A stretch of DNA of 64,000 bases from Ilyomonas sp965277535. Its GTDB lineage: Bacteria > Bacteroidota > Bacteroidia > Chitinophagales > Chitinophagaceae. Below are positions 1 through 9,137 of the stretch, piece by piece (the first letter of the stretch is position 1; the number at the start of each line of letters is the position of its first letter). The stretch lies in assembly GCA_965277535.1 (NCBI GenBank), contig OZ255825.1:4216001-4280000 (forward strand), given 5' to 3'. The notes below the pieces were generated by a model. It was given only the letters and a program-made list of their open reading frames with translations, made no database searches and had not been told where the DNA came from. The position numbers were made by a program, and so were the translations under genes.

Positions 1-2
1 TA

Positions 3-1358
3 ATGTGGCTCAATTCTATTTTAGAAACCATTGGAAATACACCTTTAATCAGGCTCAATAATATTACAAAAGATTTGCCTTGCACCGTGCTTGCCAAAGT
101 GGAATATTTCAATCCTGGCAATTCAGTAAAAGACAGGATGGCTTTGAAGATGATTGAAGTGGCTGAACAGGAAGGCAAGCTAAAGAAGGGTGGAACAATC
201 ATTGAAGGCACGAGTGGCAACACTGGTATGGGCCTGGCTCTGGCGGCCATTATAAAAGGCTATAAGTGCATCTTTACTACTACCGATAAACAAAGCAAAG
301 AGAAGTTTGACATACTAAAAGCTGTAGGCGCCGAAGTGATTGTTTGCCCTACCAATGTTGAGCCTGAAGACCCAAAGAGTTATTACTCCGTTTCCAAACG
401 CCTCGCTACTGAAATACCCAATTCTTTTTATGTAAATCAATACGACAACCTTGCCAACCGGCTGGCGCATTATGAGCAGACGGGTCCTGAAATATGGGAA
501 CAAACGGAAGGTAAGATCACGCATCTCGTAGTAGCTACCGGCACAGGTGGAACTATAACAGGAGCAGGTAAATTTTTAAAGGAAAAAAACAAAGACATTC
601 AGGTTTGGGCAATCGATAGTTATGGCTCATTGCTAACTAAATATTTTGAAACGGGCCAGATAGATATGAAAGAAGTGCATCCTTACATTACTGAAGGCAT
701 CGGTGAAGATTTTGTGCCGCAGAACTACGACATGAGCGTGATTGATCAGTTTACAAAAGTAAGCGATAAGGATGGTGCGGTAATGGCGCGGCGCATCAGC
801 AAAGAGGAGGGCATTTTTGTTGGATACAGCGCGGGCAGTGCATTGCAGGGTTTGTTCCAATTAAAAAAGAATTTGAAAAAAGACGATGTTGTAGTGGTTG
901 TGTTTTGCGATCATGGCAGCCGTTATGTAGGCAAAGTATATAACGACCAATGGATGATGGAACGTGGTTTTTTAGATGTCAAAACCTGCCATGACATTAT
1001 CAATGGGCGAGGCGCAAAGCGATTAATAACGGTTGAACCTAGCCATACCGTTGCCGAAGCCGTTGAACTGATGAAGGAATACGACATTGAACACATACCG
1101 GTGATGAAAGGGGGCGAACCTGTTGGTGCCATCAGTGAAAATGGTTTGTTTAAGCAAGTGTTTGGCAATCCCAATATTCGCAATGAAACCGTTGAAAGCG
1201 TGATGGAGCGTGCCTTTCCACAGGTTGCACTGGACGCGCAGGTAGAAAAAATAAGCAATCTCATTACAAAAGAAAACGGTGCCGTATTAGTAAAGGATGA
1301 ACAGGGGGCTTATCACATCATTACCAAATATGACGTGCTGCAAAGCTTGGCGAAGTAA
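3..1358 (+). CDS. Cystathionine beta-synthase (PLP fold plus CBS-domain pair)
   Basis: This is a 451-residue fold-type II PLP enzyme of the cystathionine beta-synthase/cysteine synthase family. It should join serine (or O-acetylserine) to homocysteine or sulfide in the cytoplasm. The Schiff-base lysine is K43 in NPGNSVKDR, the substrate loop GTSGNTG is at 69-75, and a Gly/Thr-rich phosphate-binding loop lies near 178-185. Residues from about 335 to the end form two CBS repeats, which separates it from plain CysK/CysM. The start MWLNSILETIGNTPL matches the usual start of this family, so the gene looks complete although it begins at the window edge. It converges on clpB. The choice between CBS and cysteine synthase activity is inferred from the CBS domains. 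Confidence 0.9.
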   Translation: MWLNSILETIGNTPLIRLNNITKDLPCTVLAKVEYFNPGNSVKDRMALKMIEVAEQEGKLKKGGTIIEGTSGNTGMGLALAAIIKGYKCIFTTTDKQSKEKFDILKAVGAEVIVCPTNVEPEDPKSYYSVSKRLATEIPNSFYVNQYDNLANRLAHYEQTGPEIWEQTEGKITHLVVATGTGGTITGAGKFLKEKNKDIQVWAIDSYGSLLTKYFETGQIDMKEVHPYITEGIGEDFVPQNYDMSVIDQFTKVSDKDGAVMARRISKEEGIFVGYSAGSALQGLFQLKKNLKKDDVVVVVFCDHGSRYVGKVYNDQWMMERGFLDVKTCHDIINGRGAKRLITVEPSHTVAEAVELMKEYDIEHIPVMKGGEPVGAISENGLFKQVFGNPNIRNETVESVMERAFPQVALDAQVEKISNLITKENGAVLVKDEQGAYHIITKYDVLQSLAK

Positions 1359-1360
1359 TT

Positions 1361-1498
1361 TGAACTGGGATAAATGAGATGTTTGGGATGTTGATAAAAT
1401 TGAATATTGAATAAGTAAGATCGAATATTATGGCAAAACCAAATTTCTTTCTTCATCAATATCCTATCCATCCCAAACATCCCACCAATCCCAGTTCA
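1361..1498. repeat. Long imperfect inverted repeat between CBS gene and clpB
   Basis: TGAACTGGGA at 1361-1370 is the reverse complement of 1489-1498, and GATGTTTGGGATG at 1378-1390 is the reverse complement of 1469-1481. The spacings are symmetric, so the whole intergenic stretch can fold into one long interrupted stem. It abuts the separate terminator hairpin at 1501-1543. It resembles a REP-type or decayed miniature element; no gene lies inside. Confidence 0.75.
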
Positions 1499-1500
1499 GA

Positions 1501-1543
1501 CAAAAACAAATCCCGATGCTGTTAACATCGGGATTTGTTTTTG
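1501..1543. terminator. Bidirectional intrinsic terminator with 18-bp perfect stem
   Basis: Arms 1501-1518 and 1526-1543 are exact reverse complements around the loop CTGTTAA. The outer part of each arm is CAAAAACAAA or TTTGTTTTTG, so a T-rich tail follows the GC-rich inner stem on both strands. It lies between the convergent CBS and clpB genes and can serve both. The outer arms are copies of the dispersed GCAAAAACAAAC motif described in the findings. Confidence 0.85.
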
Positions 1544-1563
1544 CACAAAAAATCACAATCCTC

Positions 1564-4173
1564 TTACGCATGTTCATGCACATCATTTCTAAACACAACT
1601 GTATTATCGAACACATCTACCAATACAGGTTGCGTTTTATCTATCGTACCTGCCAATATTTTCTTGCTCAATCCATTGATGATTTCCTTTTGAATCAATC
1701 TCTTTAACGGACGTGCTCCAAGCGTAATGTCATATCCATTCTCGGCCAAATAATCAATTGCATAATCGCTGAATTCCAACTGCACACCATTGTTTGCCAA
1801 CAAGCGTTTTAAATGGTCGAGCTGTATGCGAATGATGCCTTTGATTTCCTTCTTATGAAGCGGATGGAACATAATCACTTCGTCAATTCTATTGAAGAAT
1901 TCAGGACGAATGGTTTGCCTCAACAAATCCAGCACTTTATCTTTTGCTGTTTCTGCCACCACATCTAAATCGTGTCCGTTAGCGTCTTCAAATGTTTCCT
2001 GGATGAGATGACTTCCAATATTACTTGTCATGATGATGATAGTGTTTTTAAAATTCACCACACGACCTTTGTTATCAGTTAATCTGCCATCATCCAACAC
2101 CTGCAACAAAACGTTGAAAACATCAGGATGCGCTTTTTCAATTTCGTCCAGCAAGACCACGCTGTAAGGCTTGCGGCGCACAGCTTCCGTTAATTGTCCC
2201 CCTTCATCATATCCTATATATCCGGGAGGCGCACCCACCAAGCGGGACACAGAATGTTTCTCCTGGTATTCACTCATGTCAATGCGCGTCATCATGTTAT
2301 CATCATCGAACAAGTACTCGGCTAATGCTTTTGCCAACTCTGTTTTACCCACACCTGTCGTTCCTAAAAAGATGAATGAACCAATTGGTTTTTTAGGATC
2401 GTGCAAACCAGCCCGACTTCTGCGGATGGCATCGGCAACGGCTTCTATCGCTTCATTTTGACCCACCACACGTTTGTGCAGTTCGTCTTCCAAATTCAAT
2501 AATTTTTCTCTTTCGCTTTGCAGCATTTTGCTTACCGGAATACCAGTAGCTTTTGCAACAGCTTCTGCAATGTCTTCCGCATCTACTTCTTCTTTTAATA
2601 ATCTGCGTTCACTAATACTGTCTAATTCTTTCGAGTTATCAGTTATGATTTTTTCCTGTTCTTTTATTTTGCCATAGCGTATCTCGGCTACTTTGCCAAA
2701 GTCGCCATCACGTTCGGCACGTTCGGCTTCCATCTTTAAAGACTCAATCATTGCTTTCGCAGATTGAATTTTTTCCACCACTTCTTTTTCTTCTTTCCAC
2801 TTTGCTTTTAATGTATCGCGCTGAACACTTAATAATGAAATTTCCTGTCCTAATTCTTTCAGCTTGTCTTCATCATTCTCCCGCTTGATGGCTTCTCTTT
2901 CAATTTCCAATTGACGAATCGCTCTTTCCAATTTGTCCAATTCTTCCGGCATGGAATTCATTTCAAGGCGGAGCTTGGCAGCACTTTCATCAATCAAGTC
3001 AATCGCTTTATCGGGCAAAAAACGATCGGTGATATAACGATTCGATAATTCAACCGCAGCTATGATCGCTTCGTCTTTAATGCGCACATGATGGTGCGTT
3101 TCATACTTGTCTTTGATGCCTCGCAAAATGCTCACTGCATCTTCAACACTTGGTTCGCCAATGATTACTTTCTGGAAACGACGTTCAAGCGCTTTGTCTT
3201 TCTCAAAATACTTTTGGTATTCATTCAAAGTGGTAGCACCTATCGCTCTCAATTCGCCACGCGCCAAAGCAGGTTTTAAAATGTTGGCTGCATCCATTGC
3301 ACCTTCACCTCCACCGGCACCAACAAGAGTATGTATTTCATCAATAAAAAGGATGATTTCACCTTCGCTTTCGGCTACTTCTTTTACTACGCCTTTCAAT
3401 CTTTCTTCAAATTCACCTTTGTATTTTGCACCGGCAATTAATTGACCCATATCCAGTGCAAAAATGATTTTGCTCTTCAAATTTTCAGGCACATCGCCAT
3501 TGATAATTCTAATGGCTAAACCTTCTGCAATGGCGGTTTTACCAACGCCAGGTTCACCCACCAAAATGGGATTGTTTTTGCTTCTTCTTGATAAGATATG
3601 AAGCGTTCTTCTAATCTCTTCATCACGTCCAATTACAGGATCTAACTTGCCGTTGCGCGCCATATCATTCAGATTGCGTGCATACTTCTGTAAAGCATTG
3701 TATTGGTTAGATGATGTTTGCGAATTCACTGTTGAACCCTTACGCAAATCTTTAATCGCAGCCACCAAGCCCTTTTCAGTTAAACCTGCATCCTTCAACA
3801 GTTTTGCAGTGTCGTCATTGCCATGAGCCAACGCTAATAGCAAATGCTCAACGCTTACAAACTCATCTCCAAATTGTTTCAACGTATTATTTGCATACAA
3901 CAACACATTGTTCAAATCGCGGCCAATACTTTGCGCAGGCTGTCCGCCCTGCACCTTCGGCAAACGGTTCATGCTTTCATTCAGCTTTGTTTCCACATAC
4001 TGAACGTTCACATTGTTCTTCTTTAATAAATATTCTACAGGACTGTCGTTATCGTCCAGCAACGCTTTTAAAAGGTGAGCGGTTTCTATATTTACATTAC
4101 CATGATTAAAAGCAATTTGCTGGGCAGCTTGTACGCTTTCCTGTGCTTTGATGGTATAGTTGTTTAAATTCAT
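1564..4173 (-). CDS. clpB: ATP-dependent disaggregase ClpB
   Basis: An 869-residue Hsp100 chaperone that, with DnaK, threads aggregated proteins through its hexameric pore. Domain order is complete: Clp N-domain (1-145), NBD1 with Walker A GEPGVGKT at 206-213 and Walker B IILFIDEIH at 273-281, a long charged coiled-coil middle domain (about 405-525), then NBD2 with Walker A GTTGVGKT at 604-611 and Walker B VVLLDEIEKAH at 682-692, and the D2-small domain. The middle domain and absence of a ClpP-binding loop identify ClpB rather than ClpA/C. Length is normal for the family. The upstream 440 bp hold no other gene, so it is probably monocistronic; I saw no clear heat-shock element. Confidence 0.97.
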   Translation of the reverse strand: MNLNNYTIKAQESVQAAQQIAFNHGNVNIETAHLLKALLDDNDSPVEYLLKKNNVNVQYVETKLNESMNRLPKVQGGQPAQSIGRDLNNVLLYANNTLKQFGDEFVSVEHLLLALAHGNDDTAKLLKDAGLTEKGLVAAIKDLRKGSTVNSQTSSNQYNALQKYARNLNDMARNGKLDPVIGRDEEIRRTLHILSRRSKNNPILVGEPGVGKTAIAEGLAIRIINGDVPENLKSKIIFALDMGQLIAGAKYKGEFEERLKGVVKEVAESEGEIILFIDEIHTLVGAGGGEGAMDAANILKPALARGELRAIGATTLNEYQKYFEKDKALERRFQKVIIGEPSVEDAVSILRGIKDKYETHHHVRIKDEAIIAAVELSNRYITDRFLPDKAIDLIDESAAKLRLEMNSMPEELDKLERAIRQLEIEREAIKRENDEDKLKELGQEISLLSVQRDTLKAKWKEEKEVVEKIQSAKAMIESLKMEAERAERDGDFGKVAEIRYGKIKEQEKIITDNSKELDSISERRLLKEEVDAEDIAEAVAKATGIPVSKMLQSEREKLLNLEDELHKRVVGQNEAIEAVADAIRRSRAGLHDPKKPIGSFIFLGTTGVGKTELAKALAEYLFDDDNMMTRIDMSEYQEKHSVSRLVGAPPGYIGYDEGGQLTEAVRRKPYSVVLLDEIEKAHPDVFNVLLQVLDDGRLTDNKGRVVNFKNTIIIMTSNIGSHLIQETFEDANGHDLDVVAETAKDKVLDLLRQTIRPEFFNRIDEVIMFHPLHKKEIKGIIRIQLDHLKRLLANNGVQLEFSDYAIDYLAENGYDITLGARPLKRLIQKEIINGLSKKILAGTIDKTQPVLVDVFDNTVVFRNDVHEHA

Positions 4174-4327
4174 AGTGATAGTAAATAAGCAAACAATAAA
4201 CCATCCTTTTTATACGGAAATTATGGCGGTTAGGAGTGATAATAACTGCCTGAAAAGCAGATGAGATAAGAGATTTATGTAAAAATTACAGGTTGTTTGA
4301 GCGCTGGAATAATAGATCGGAGACCTG

Positions 4328-4373
4328 TTTTATCTTTCCTTCGAGGTGCGCTGCGCTAACACCTCGAAGAACG
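4328..4373. repeat. 46-bp repeat, left copy (inverted partner at 5480-5525)
   Basis: This 46-bp stretch is the exact reverse complement of 5480-5525. Each copy is itself a hairpin: CTTCGAGGTG and CACCTCGAAG flank a GC-rich loop. The gap 4174-4617 between clpB and the lipoprotein gene holds only this and the hairpin at 4454-4478, plus the promoters of the two divergent genes. It resembles a REP/BIME-type palindromic element. Confidence 0.85.
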
Positions 4374-4453
4374 GGGAGAACGGGGTGCACTGCACATTAA
4401 TTTTACATCGTAGCAAGGTCTTTATAGCAAAGCTTTTTTCGGTTTTCTTCCTC

Positions 4454-4478
4454 GCAATGTCTCCGCCCGGGACATTGC
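4454..4478. repeat. Palindromic hairpin unit, copy 1
   Basis: GCAATGTC (4454-4461) and GACATTGC (4471-4478) form a stem around a CCCGGG-containing loop, followed by GTTTTTAG. A near-identical unit in the same orientation lies at 5453-5476. The T-run after copy 1 means it could also act as a weak terminator. Confidence 0.7.
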
Positions 4479-4617
4479 GTTTTTAGTTCCAAGCAATATT
4501 CTCGTTGAGAGATAGTGCTAGAACCAAAGCATTTCGCTTATACTGCTGTTATAACATCGAATGTTTTAATCTCACATTTTAATAGATTTTTTCTATATTC
4601 ACACAAACAATTGCTAT

Positions 4618-5391
4618 ATGAAACGGTATAAGACTATTACCAAAAAGGCTAACACTAAGTGTGCATCTTTGTACACGATTATAATGGCACTATTGTTTGG
4701 CGTAACTGCGTGTACAAAAACAAAAAGCCTACCCGCCTGCACAGGCAATTGTTCGGATGTTTCGTTTTCAGGAATGGTATACGATCCTTCTTCCAATGCA
4801 CCGCTGGGCAACGTTGAAATAAAAGTTTATCTCAATCCATCGTCTGCCGGTTATCTCATACCACCTGATAATTATATTGTGGCAAGTGGAAAAACGGACG
4901 GCAACGGAAATTTTATTTTTCATGCGCAATATGATACTGTAAAATTCATGTCCTCTGTATTAGAGGTAAATGCTTACATTCCAAACGGATATATACAGTA
5001 TCCACAGCAAATAGATACAAGAACAGAACCGAGTGCATATGACAATATAGATGCATTGCTTTTTAATTCTACCGATTTTTCAAAATTCAGCCATGTGAAT
5101 TTTACCATGTTTCAAAAAGCACTATTGCAAATTCATATGCACAGAACCTCACCTATTGACAATAATGCTGCCGTGGATGTGGGATTATTTGCCAGCGGCG
5201 TCACTGGCGGCTATGATGGCTTTATACAAACAGAGGCAAACAAAGATACCACTGTATCGGCTTTTACCGGCTTCAATATGTACACGGTAGTTACAACAAC
5301 AAAAGCCATTTCTGCAAACGCTTATGCTTCTGTAAAAGATTCAGTAAAGTGTACGAAGAATGGTCCAAATAGTATTGATGTTTATTATTAA
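4618..5391 (+). CDS. Lipoprotein with carboxypeptidase-regulatory-like fold (hypothetical)
   Basis: A 257-residue protein of unknown function. The N-terminus is basic, followed by a hydrophobic segment ending in the lipobox GVTAC with acylated Cys32, so it should be a lipoprotein of the outer or inner membrane. The stretch from about 48, FSGMVYDPSSNAPLGNVEIKV, resembles the start of a CarboxypepD_reg/beta-sandwich domain (variant of G.V.D...G.P...V.V). The rest is Thr/Ser/Asn-rich and unassigned. The gene stands alone and is flanked by inverted 46-bp repeats and two copies of a palindromic unit, which may mark a mobilised or rearranged segment. Confidence 0.6.
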   Translation: MKRYKTITKKANTKCASLYTIIMALLFGVTACTKTKSLPACTGNCSDVSFSGMVYDPSSNAPLGNVEIKVYLNPSSAGYLIPPDNYIVASGKTDGNGNFIFHAQYDTVKFMSSVLEVNAYIPNGYIQYPQQIDTRTEPSAYDNIDALLFNSTDFSKFSHVNFTMFQKALLQIHMHRTSPIDNNAAVDVGLFASGVTGGYDGFIQTEANKDTTVSAFTGFNMYTVVTTTKAISANAYASVKDSVKCTKNGPNSIDVYY

Positions 5392-5452
5392 AATGCCTTT
5401 TACATTTCGCCGATTCTCAATTCGGTAACATTAAACTACCTTTCCTTCCCCA

Positions 5453-5476
5453 CAATGTCTCCGTCCCGGGACATTG
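5453..5476. repeat. Palindromic hairpin unit, copy 2
   Basis: CAATGTC (5453-5459) and GACATTG (5470-5476) repeat the hairpin at 4454-4478 in direct orientation with one loop change. It directly adjoins the right copy of the 46-bp repeat. Confidence 0.7.
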
Positions 5477-5479
5477 CCG

Positions 5480-5525
5480 CGTTCTTCGAGGTGTTAGCGC
5501 AGCGCACCTCGAAGGAAAGATAAAA
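5480..5525. repeat. 46-bp repeat, right copy (inverted)
   Basis: Exact reverse complement of 4328-4373. The gap 5392-5996 otherwise contains no convincing gene: short reading frames within it have no signal sequence, no recognisable motif and poor codon pattern. Confidence 0.85.
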
Positions 5526-5996
5526 TGATTCTTTGAATCACAACTAACAACATCAACCTGATTATTCAACTTTAACCAGTATATTACTACACAACATGAT
5601 GTATTGTATATTATTAAAATTGGCGCTGCTTTATTCACTAAAAGACATTCATCAACAGGGAAAGTGCCGGAGAAAAAATACATTCCCAAAGCAACGCCTG
5701 CTGTGCATTAAATCGTTTCGCACGTTGTGCAACAAACTTCATAATAGCAACATAAACGCCGGGCTATTTATTAGATTATGCCTGGTGGTATCTTGTTCTT
5801 TCCCCCACATTCTACACTTCCCTAAACAGAAGCATTCATCCAACCCAAAACTACTTAACTTACAAAATATTGACAATATTGGCTCAAAATAGCGCAACAT
5901 AACATCATATGTAAAAATTGTTTTTGCTACTCCGTTTTGTTGAAACAAATGGTATCCGTGGCAGGCTTTATGCTGTACATTTCCAAACGCTAATCT

Positions 5997-6350
5997 ATGA
6001 AAAAAGTAATGGTATTATTTGCAGTTTCTTTCTTTTTGGTGTCTGCCAACTATGCGCAAACGGGCACGGGAAACAACACATCAGGAAGCGGCACATCAGG
6101 ATCAAACACAACGGGAACTTCTCAAAAAACAATGAAGAAGAGCTCGCACAAAGGCACGCAGAAGTCGGGTTCAAACAAAAGTGGCAGCCATTCTTTAACG
6201 CCGATGAACAATGGAAGTGGCAGGGCAGATCCAAGCAACAGTGGTAGTGGAAACACAACTCCGAATCAGAATTCGGGTCAAACAACAAGTCCATCAACCA
6301 GTCCTACAACAACACCATCTACAAGTCCTACCACCACTCCGCATAAGTAA
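5997..6350 (+). CDS. Small secreted low-complexity Ser/Thr/Gly/Asn-rich protein
   Basis: A 117-residue protein with a clear Sec signal peptide (MKKVMVLFAVSFFLVSANYAQ, cleavage after the Ala of YAQ or nearby). The mature part is nearly all Gly, Ser, Thr, Asn, Pro and Lys, with a C-terminal repeat of TSPTTTPS type. There is no fold to recognise; it may be a disordered secreted or cell-surface protein. A hairpin terminator follows at 6395-6424. The signal peptide and terminator argue that it is a real gene despite its composition. Confidence 0.6.
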   Translation: MKKVMVLFAVSFFLVSANYAQTGTGNNTSGSGTSGSNTTGTSQKTMKKSSHKGTQKSGSNKSGSHSLTPMNNGSGRADPSNSGSGNTTPNQNSGQTTSPSTSPTTTPSTSPTTTPHK

Positions 6351-6394
6351 ATTTGTGCGGAAGTTGTAAAGGGTAAAAGTTTTTATTGTTTGAG

Positions 6395-6424
6395 AAAGCC
6401 GTCGTTGAAAAACTGCGGCTTTTT
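6395..6424 (+). terminator. Intrinsic terminator after the low-complexity secreted gene
   Basis: AAAGCCG (6395-6401) pairs with CGGCTTT (6416-6422), followed by TT and a T-rich run. It lies 45 bp after the stop at 6350. Confidence 0.65.
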
Positions 6425-6897
6425 CATGCGGTTGTTTTAATATGCTATAAGGTGATGATTTCCGGTTCCAGCACCGTCTCTCAGAGATTTAAATTAACCC
6501 ATAAAACTGTGTTGATTATCAATGTTAATAGACGATTGCATATAGAAGAGCCGTCGTTTTTCTATTTGGTATAGATGAATCACTGTATAAAAGTTGAAAT
6601 AAAGTTATCGTTCGGCTTCCCCGCTGCTCGGCGTAGTTTCCCACTCCTCCACTCGTTATAGATTATCCAAGTATAACAAAGCGGCTGCACACTGTATAAA
6701 GGTTGCATCAATGCCGCAATGCAGCGATCATTTTGGAGAAAAAAAATATGGGCAAAAACAAACAGTGGCTCGCCCCCAATGACAACTACTTTGTGTCTTC
6801 ATTCCTTCGTGGCAAAAAAAATAAATGCGTTCTTATCACGCAACAACAGCAAACGCTACCAACTTTTTTGTTCATATTTGTTAGGTAAACGATTGTT
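6425..6897. other. Gene-free stretch upstream of the MFS permease
   Basis: About 470 bp without a supportable gene. It holds a copy of GCAAAAACAAAC at 6752-6763 and two copies of CACTGTATAAA about 110 bp apart (near 6581 and 6690). Short reading frames here are unconvincing. The promoter of the downstream permease is presumably within its last 150 bp. Confidence 0.5.
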
Positions 6898-8295
6898 ATG
6901 GCTGCATCCTCTTCCAACAGAGACATACTAATGGGTGAAAGACCCCGCCTGAGTCTTTCGCAACTCTTCAACATGAGCTTTGGCTTCTTTGGAATTCAGT
7001 TTGGTTTCGCCTTACAAAATGCCAATGTAAGCCGCATTTTTCAAACGCTCGGTGCCGATCTGGATAAGATAGCCATCTTATGGATTGCTGCGCCTTTTAC
7101 AGGTTTGGTCATTCAGCCCATCATTGGTTATATGAGCGACAGAACCTGGCATCCTTTCTGGGGAAGGCGGCGACCTTTCTTTTTTATCGGTTCTATCTTA
7201 GCTTCTGTTGCCCTGTGGCTCATGCCAACTTCTTATGCTTTGTGGATGGCTGCTATGCTGCTTTGGATTTTAGATGCGAGTATCAATATTTCGATGGAAC
7301 CATTCCGCGCTTTTGTGGGCGATAAACTGCCCTCATCGCAACGCACGGCAGGCTTTGCCATGCAAACGTTTTTTATTGGTTTGGGTGCGGTAATTGCTTC
7401 CTTGCTTCCTTATATTTTTACCAATGTGTTTCACATTCCCAATACGGCTGCAAAAGGCGTTGTGCCGCCTTCGGTAAGGTATTCTTTTTACATCGGTGGC
7501 TTTGTGTTTTTGGCGGCAGTGTTGTGGACTGTATTCACATCAAAAGAATATCCGCCGGATGATATGAAAGCGTTTGAAGAAGAGAAAAGAAGAGGCAAAG
7601 GCGTTGGTCATGTTTTTTCTGAAATTATCAACGGCATCACCACCATGCCGCGTACTATGTTGCAATTGGCAGCAGTGCAGTTTTTTACTTGGCTTGCCTT
7701 TTTTTCCATGTGGATTTATACCACCGCAGGCGTTGCGCAAAATGTGTGGGGCACAACCGACACTACTTCGAAAGCTTTTCAGGATGCAGGCGATTGGGTA
7801 GGCGTGATGTTCATGGTTTACAATGGTATTTCTGCTCTGGCTGCGTTTTTATTGCCGATGCTGGCTGCTAAAATCAGCCGCCGGTTTACACACATGATTT
7901 GTTTGGTATTGGGTGGCATTGGTTTGATTTCTATTTTCTTTATTAAAGACAGTCATACTTTGTTGTTTTCAATGGCTTTGGTAGGTCTGGCATGGGCTTC
8001 CACACTCACAATGCCGTACGCCATTCTTGCCGGTGCGTTGCCGGCCAATAAGATGGGTTTTTACATGGGTGTGTTTAATTTTTTTATTGTGATACCGCAG
8101 ATATTAGCAGCTGCCATTCTGGGCTTTTTTGTAAAGCATGTGTTTAATGATAAAAGTATTTATGCGCTGCTTGTTGGCGGCATCGCAATGATAATTGGTG
8201 GCTTTCTAAATGTGATAGTGAATGAAAATTATAAAGAGACACCAAAGGAAATCATTGGTGATGTTGAGCAGTTAGCGAATCCAATTCAGTTGTAG
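6898..8295 (+). CDS. MFS sugar permease of the sucrose/maltose (SLC45/GPH-like) type
   Basis: A 465-residue integral membrane protein with about 12 hydrophobic segments. The loop after the second helix carries GRRRPF (near 86-91), a hallmark of SUT/SLC45 and related bacterial sugar permeases, preceded by SDRTWHPFW. The start region QFGFALQNANVSRIFQTLG also fits this group. It probably imports a disaccharide such as maltose or sucrose with a cation across the inner membrane. An alternative start is Met12 (6931). It stands alone, but the window has GH13, GH15 and GH32 enzymes that would release suitable sugars. Substrate is inferred from the family only. Confidence 0.8.
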   Translation: MAASSSNRDILMGERPRLSLSQLFNMSFGFFGIQFGFALQNANVSRIFQTLGADLDKIAILWIAAPFTGLVIQPIIGYMSDRTWHPFWGRRRPFFFIGSILASVALWLMPTSYALWMAAMLLWILDASINISMEPFRAFVGDKLPSSQRTAGFAMQTFFIGLGAVIASLLPYIFTNVFHIPNTAAKGVVPPSVRYSFYIGGFVFLAAVLWTVFTSKEYPPDDMKAFEEEKRRGKGVGHVFSEIINGITTMPRTMLQLAAVQFFTWLAFFSMWIYTTAGVAQNVWGTTDTTSKAFQDAGDWVGVMFMVYNGISALAAFLLPMLAAKISRRFTHMICLVLGGIGLISIFFIKDSHTLLFSMALVGLAWASTLTMPYAILAGALPANKMGFYMGVFNFFIVIPQILAAAILGFFVKHVFNDKSIYALLVGGIAMIIGGFLNVIVNENYKETPKEIIGDVEQLANPIQL

Positions 8296-8352
8296 GTTTT
8301 GTTTTGCCGAATAGATATTTGTTTCTTTATATAGGACTTTTGAATACTGCTA

Positions 8353-8952
8353 ATGAACGACACAAAAACAAACTATTACATTTCTGTCTATGCTCTTATT
8401 ATTAGCTTCACTATAATATTAGTCGTTGTAAGTTTTGTAGGATTTATTATTTATGGTTTGCTCGCAGTTAGTGTTACTACAGTTGTGATTGTGCTTGTGC
8501 TTGCAATTATTTGTTTAATGAACCTCATCATACTTTTAGAAGCTATACCAAATTTATATAGATACGCTACTTTGTATTTTAAAAAGATACCAGCTTTACA
8601 ATTAACAGAAGAAAAGCTAATTGATAATATAAATAACCAAAGCTATAATTGGAAAGATGTAAAAAGTATTTCCATCGCTTCTGTAAGAGTAAAGACCCGA
8701 ATTAATTTCATTGCGATTTCACTTGTTGATTCAGAAAAGTATTTTAATAAAATTAGCAATCCATACAAGAAATTCACTGCAAGGTTTAACGAAAAGTATT
8801 TTCAGGGAGCATTCTCAATTCAACCCAATTTAATCAAGTGCAAAAATGATAAGTTGTTTGAGGATTTGACACAATATTTTGAAAGGCAAAAAATCAGTAA
8901 AACAAAGTCCAGTATTGGGTTTGACGAAAAATTGGCAGATGGAATTCATTGA
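8353..8952 (+). CDS. Hypothetical membrane protein with two N-terminal helices
   Basis: A 199-residue protein that I do not recognise by name. Residues about 8-35 and 36-62 form two strong transmembrane helices; the rest is soluble, with alternating beta-like segments (YNWKDVKSISIASVRVKT, NFIAISLVDSEKY). This arrangement resembles the STM3941/bacterial-PH-like membrane proteins common in Bacteroidota, but that is a resemblance only. It begins 57 bp after the permease and could be co-transcribed. It reads as more A+T-rich than its neighbours and uses many ATA, AAA and AAT codons, which may indicate transfer. Confidence 0.5.
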   Translation: MNDTKTNYYISVYALIISFTIILVVVSFVGFIIYGLLAVSVTTVVIVLVLAIICLMNLIILLEAIPNLYRYATLYFKKIPALQLTEEKLIDNINNQSYNWKDVKSISIASVRVKTRINFIAISLVDSEKYFNKISNPYKKFTARFNEKYFQGAFSIQPNLIKCKNDKLFEDLTQYFERQKISKTKSSIGFDEKLADGIH

Positions 8953-9097
8953 AAAAAAAGCTGTCAAACCAAGATTTTTTGACAAGATAAATGTCTAAAT
9001 GCTTATGCTTAGGGAGCGATGACATAAAAACGTTTAATGTTTCGTGGCTTCTTGGTTTTAAAATGAAACCTTTTCTCAACAATCTTTTTACTAACGC

Positions 9098-9127
9098 TTG
9101 TTATTGTTCGTTCGCCCTCTACCTTCG
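9098..9127 (+). promoter_or_regulatory. Candidate thr operon promoter
   Basis: TTG at 9098-9100 is followed after 19 bp by TACCTTCG at 9120-9127, close to the Bacteroidota -33 TTG / -7 TAnnTTTG pattern. Transcription would begin a few bases before the leader-peptide start at 9138, which suits an attenuator leader. Inferred from spacing only. Confidence 0.35.
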
Positions 9128-9137
9128 CTTCCTCTCA

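Noticed and set aside
5596..5892. 98-codon frame downstream of the lipoprotein gene
   Set aside because: Basic, Cys-rich composition without motif or signal; looks like random A+T-rich sequence.
6703..6931. Two overlapping short frames before the MFS permease
   Set aside because: They overlap each other in different frames and carry no recognisable feature.
8991..9137. In-frame extension upstream of the thr leader peptide
   Set aside because: The Thr/Ile bias is confined to the last 26 codons, and the candidate promoter lies within the extension.
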